This document shows positions 5,076 to 5,101 of a stretch of 5,101 nucleotides of DNA, piece by piece. The position numbers were made by a program, and so were the translations under genes. This stretch comes from an uncultured Eubacteriales bacterium (GTDB lineage: Bacteria; Bacillota; Clostridia; Christensenellales; QALW01). The stretch is taken from NCBI GenBank assembly GCA_900552055.1, contig URYI01000140.1:1-5101 (forward strand), written 5' to 3'. Each line of letters opens with the position of its first letter. Position 1 is the first letter of the stretch. The notes under the pieces were generated by a model. That model saw only the letters and a list, made by a program, of their open reading frames with translations, was not told where the DNA came from and searched no databases.

Positions 5076-5096
5076 GGGCCGGGTATAACCCGGCCC
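5076..5096. repeat. 9-bp GC-rich hairpin (GGGCCGGGT/ACCCGGCCC)
   Basis: Bases 5076-5084 pair perfectly with 5088-5096 over a 3-base loop (ATA). Only one base separates it from the previous hairpin. No T-tract is visible before the window ends at 5101. Confidence 0.75.
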
Positions 5097-5101
5097 GCGG
5101 C

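Overview
The window looks like chromosomal DNA of an anaerobic, gut-type Firmicute (Clostridia). This is inferred from the mix of AT-rich spacers and moderately GC genes, frequent ATA codons, extended -10 promoters, strong Shine-Dalgarno sites and an IS481-type transposase of a kind I recall from gut Clostridia. No rRNA, tRNA or CRISPR is visible, so the taxonomy is an inference.

All four recognisable genes lie on the minus strand. From right to left, in the direction of transcription: a 352-base non-coding stretch at the right edge holds three tight hairpins and the promoter region of the first gene. Next comes an exported phosphodiester glycosidase (NAGPA/DUF2233 family) with a Pro/Thr-rich linker and a TTG start. 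It is followed by a family 2 glycosyltransferase fused to a GtrA-type membrane domain, and then by a prolipoprotein diacylglyceryl transferase (Lgt) family membrane enzyme. After lgt comes a ~260-bp non-coding element with elaborate inverted-repeat structure, then an AT-rich spacer. Last is an IS481-like insertion sequence whose transposase runs off the left edge.

The three central genes all concern the cell envelope: glycan trimming outside the membrane, sugar transfer to a polyprenyl carrier, and lipid attachment to lipoproteins. The gaps between them (145 and 241 bases), and a promoter candidate directly before lgt, suggest neighbours with partly separate transcription rather than one tight operon.

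The most unusual item is the element at 1018-1280. It has 20-bp terminal inverted repeats (17/20) and can fold almost entirely into a three-way junction of two long hairpins. The two hairpins look like diverged inverted copies of each other, and the element starts exactly at the lgt stop codon. A second notable signal is a fold-back in the IS481 transposase leader that would hide its ribosome binding site in read-through transcripts.
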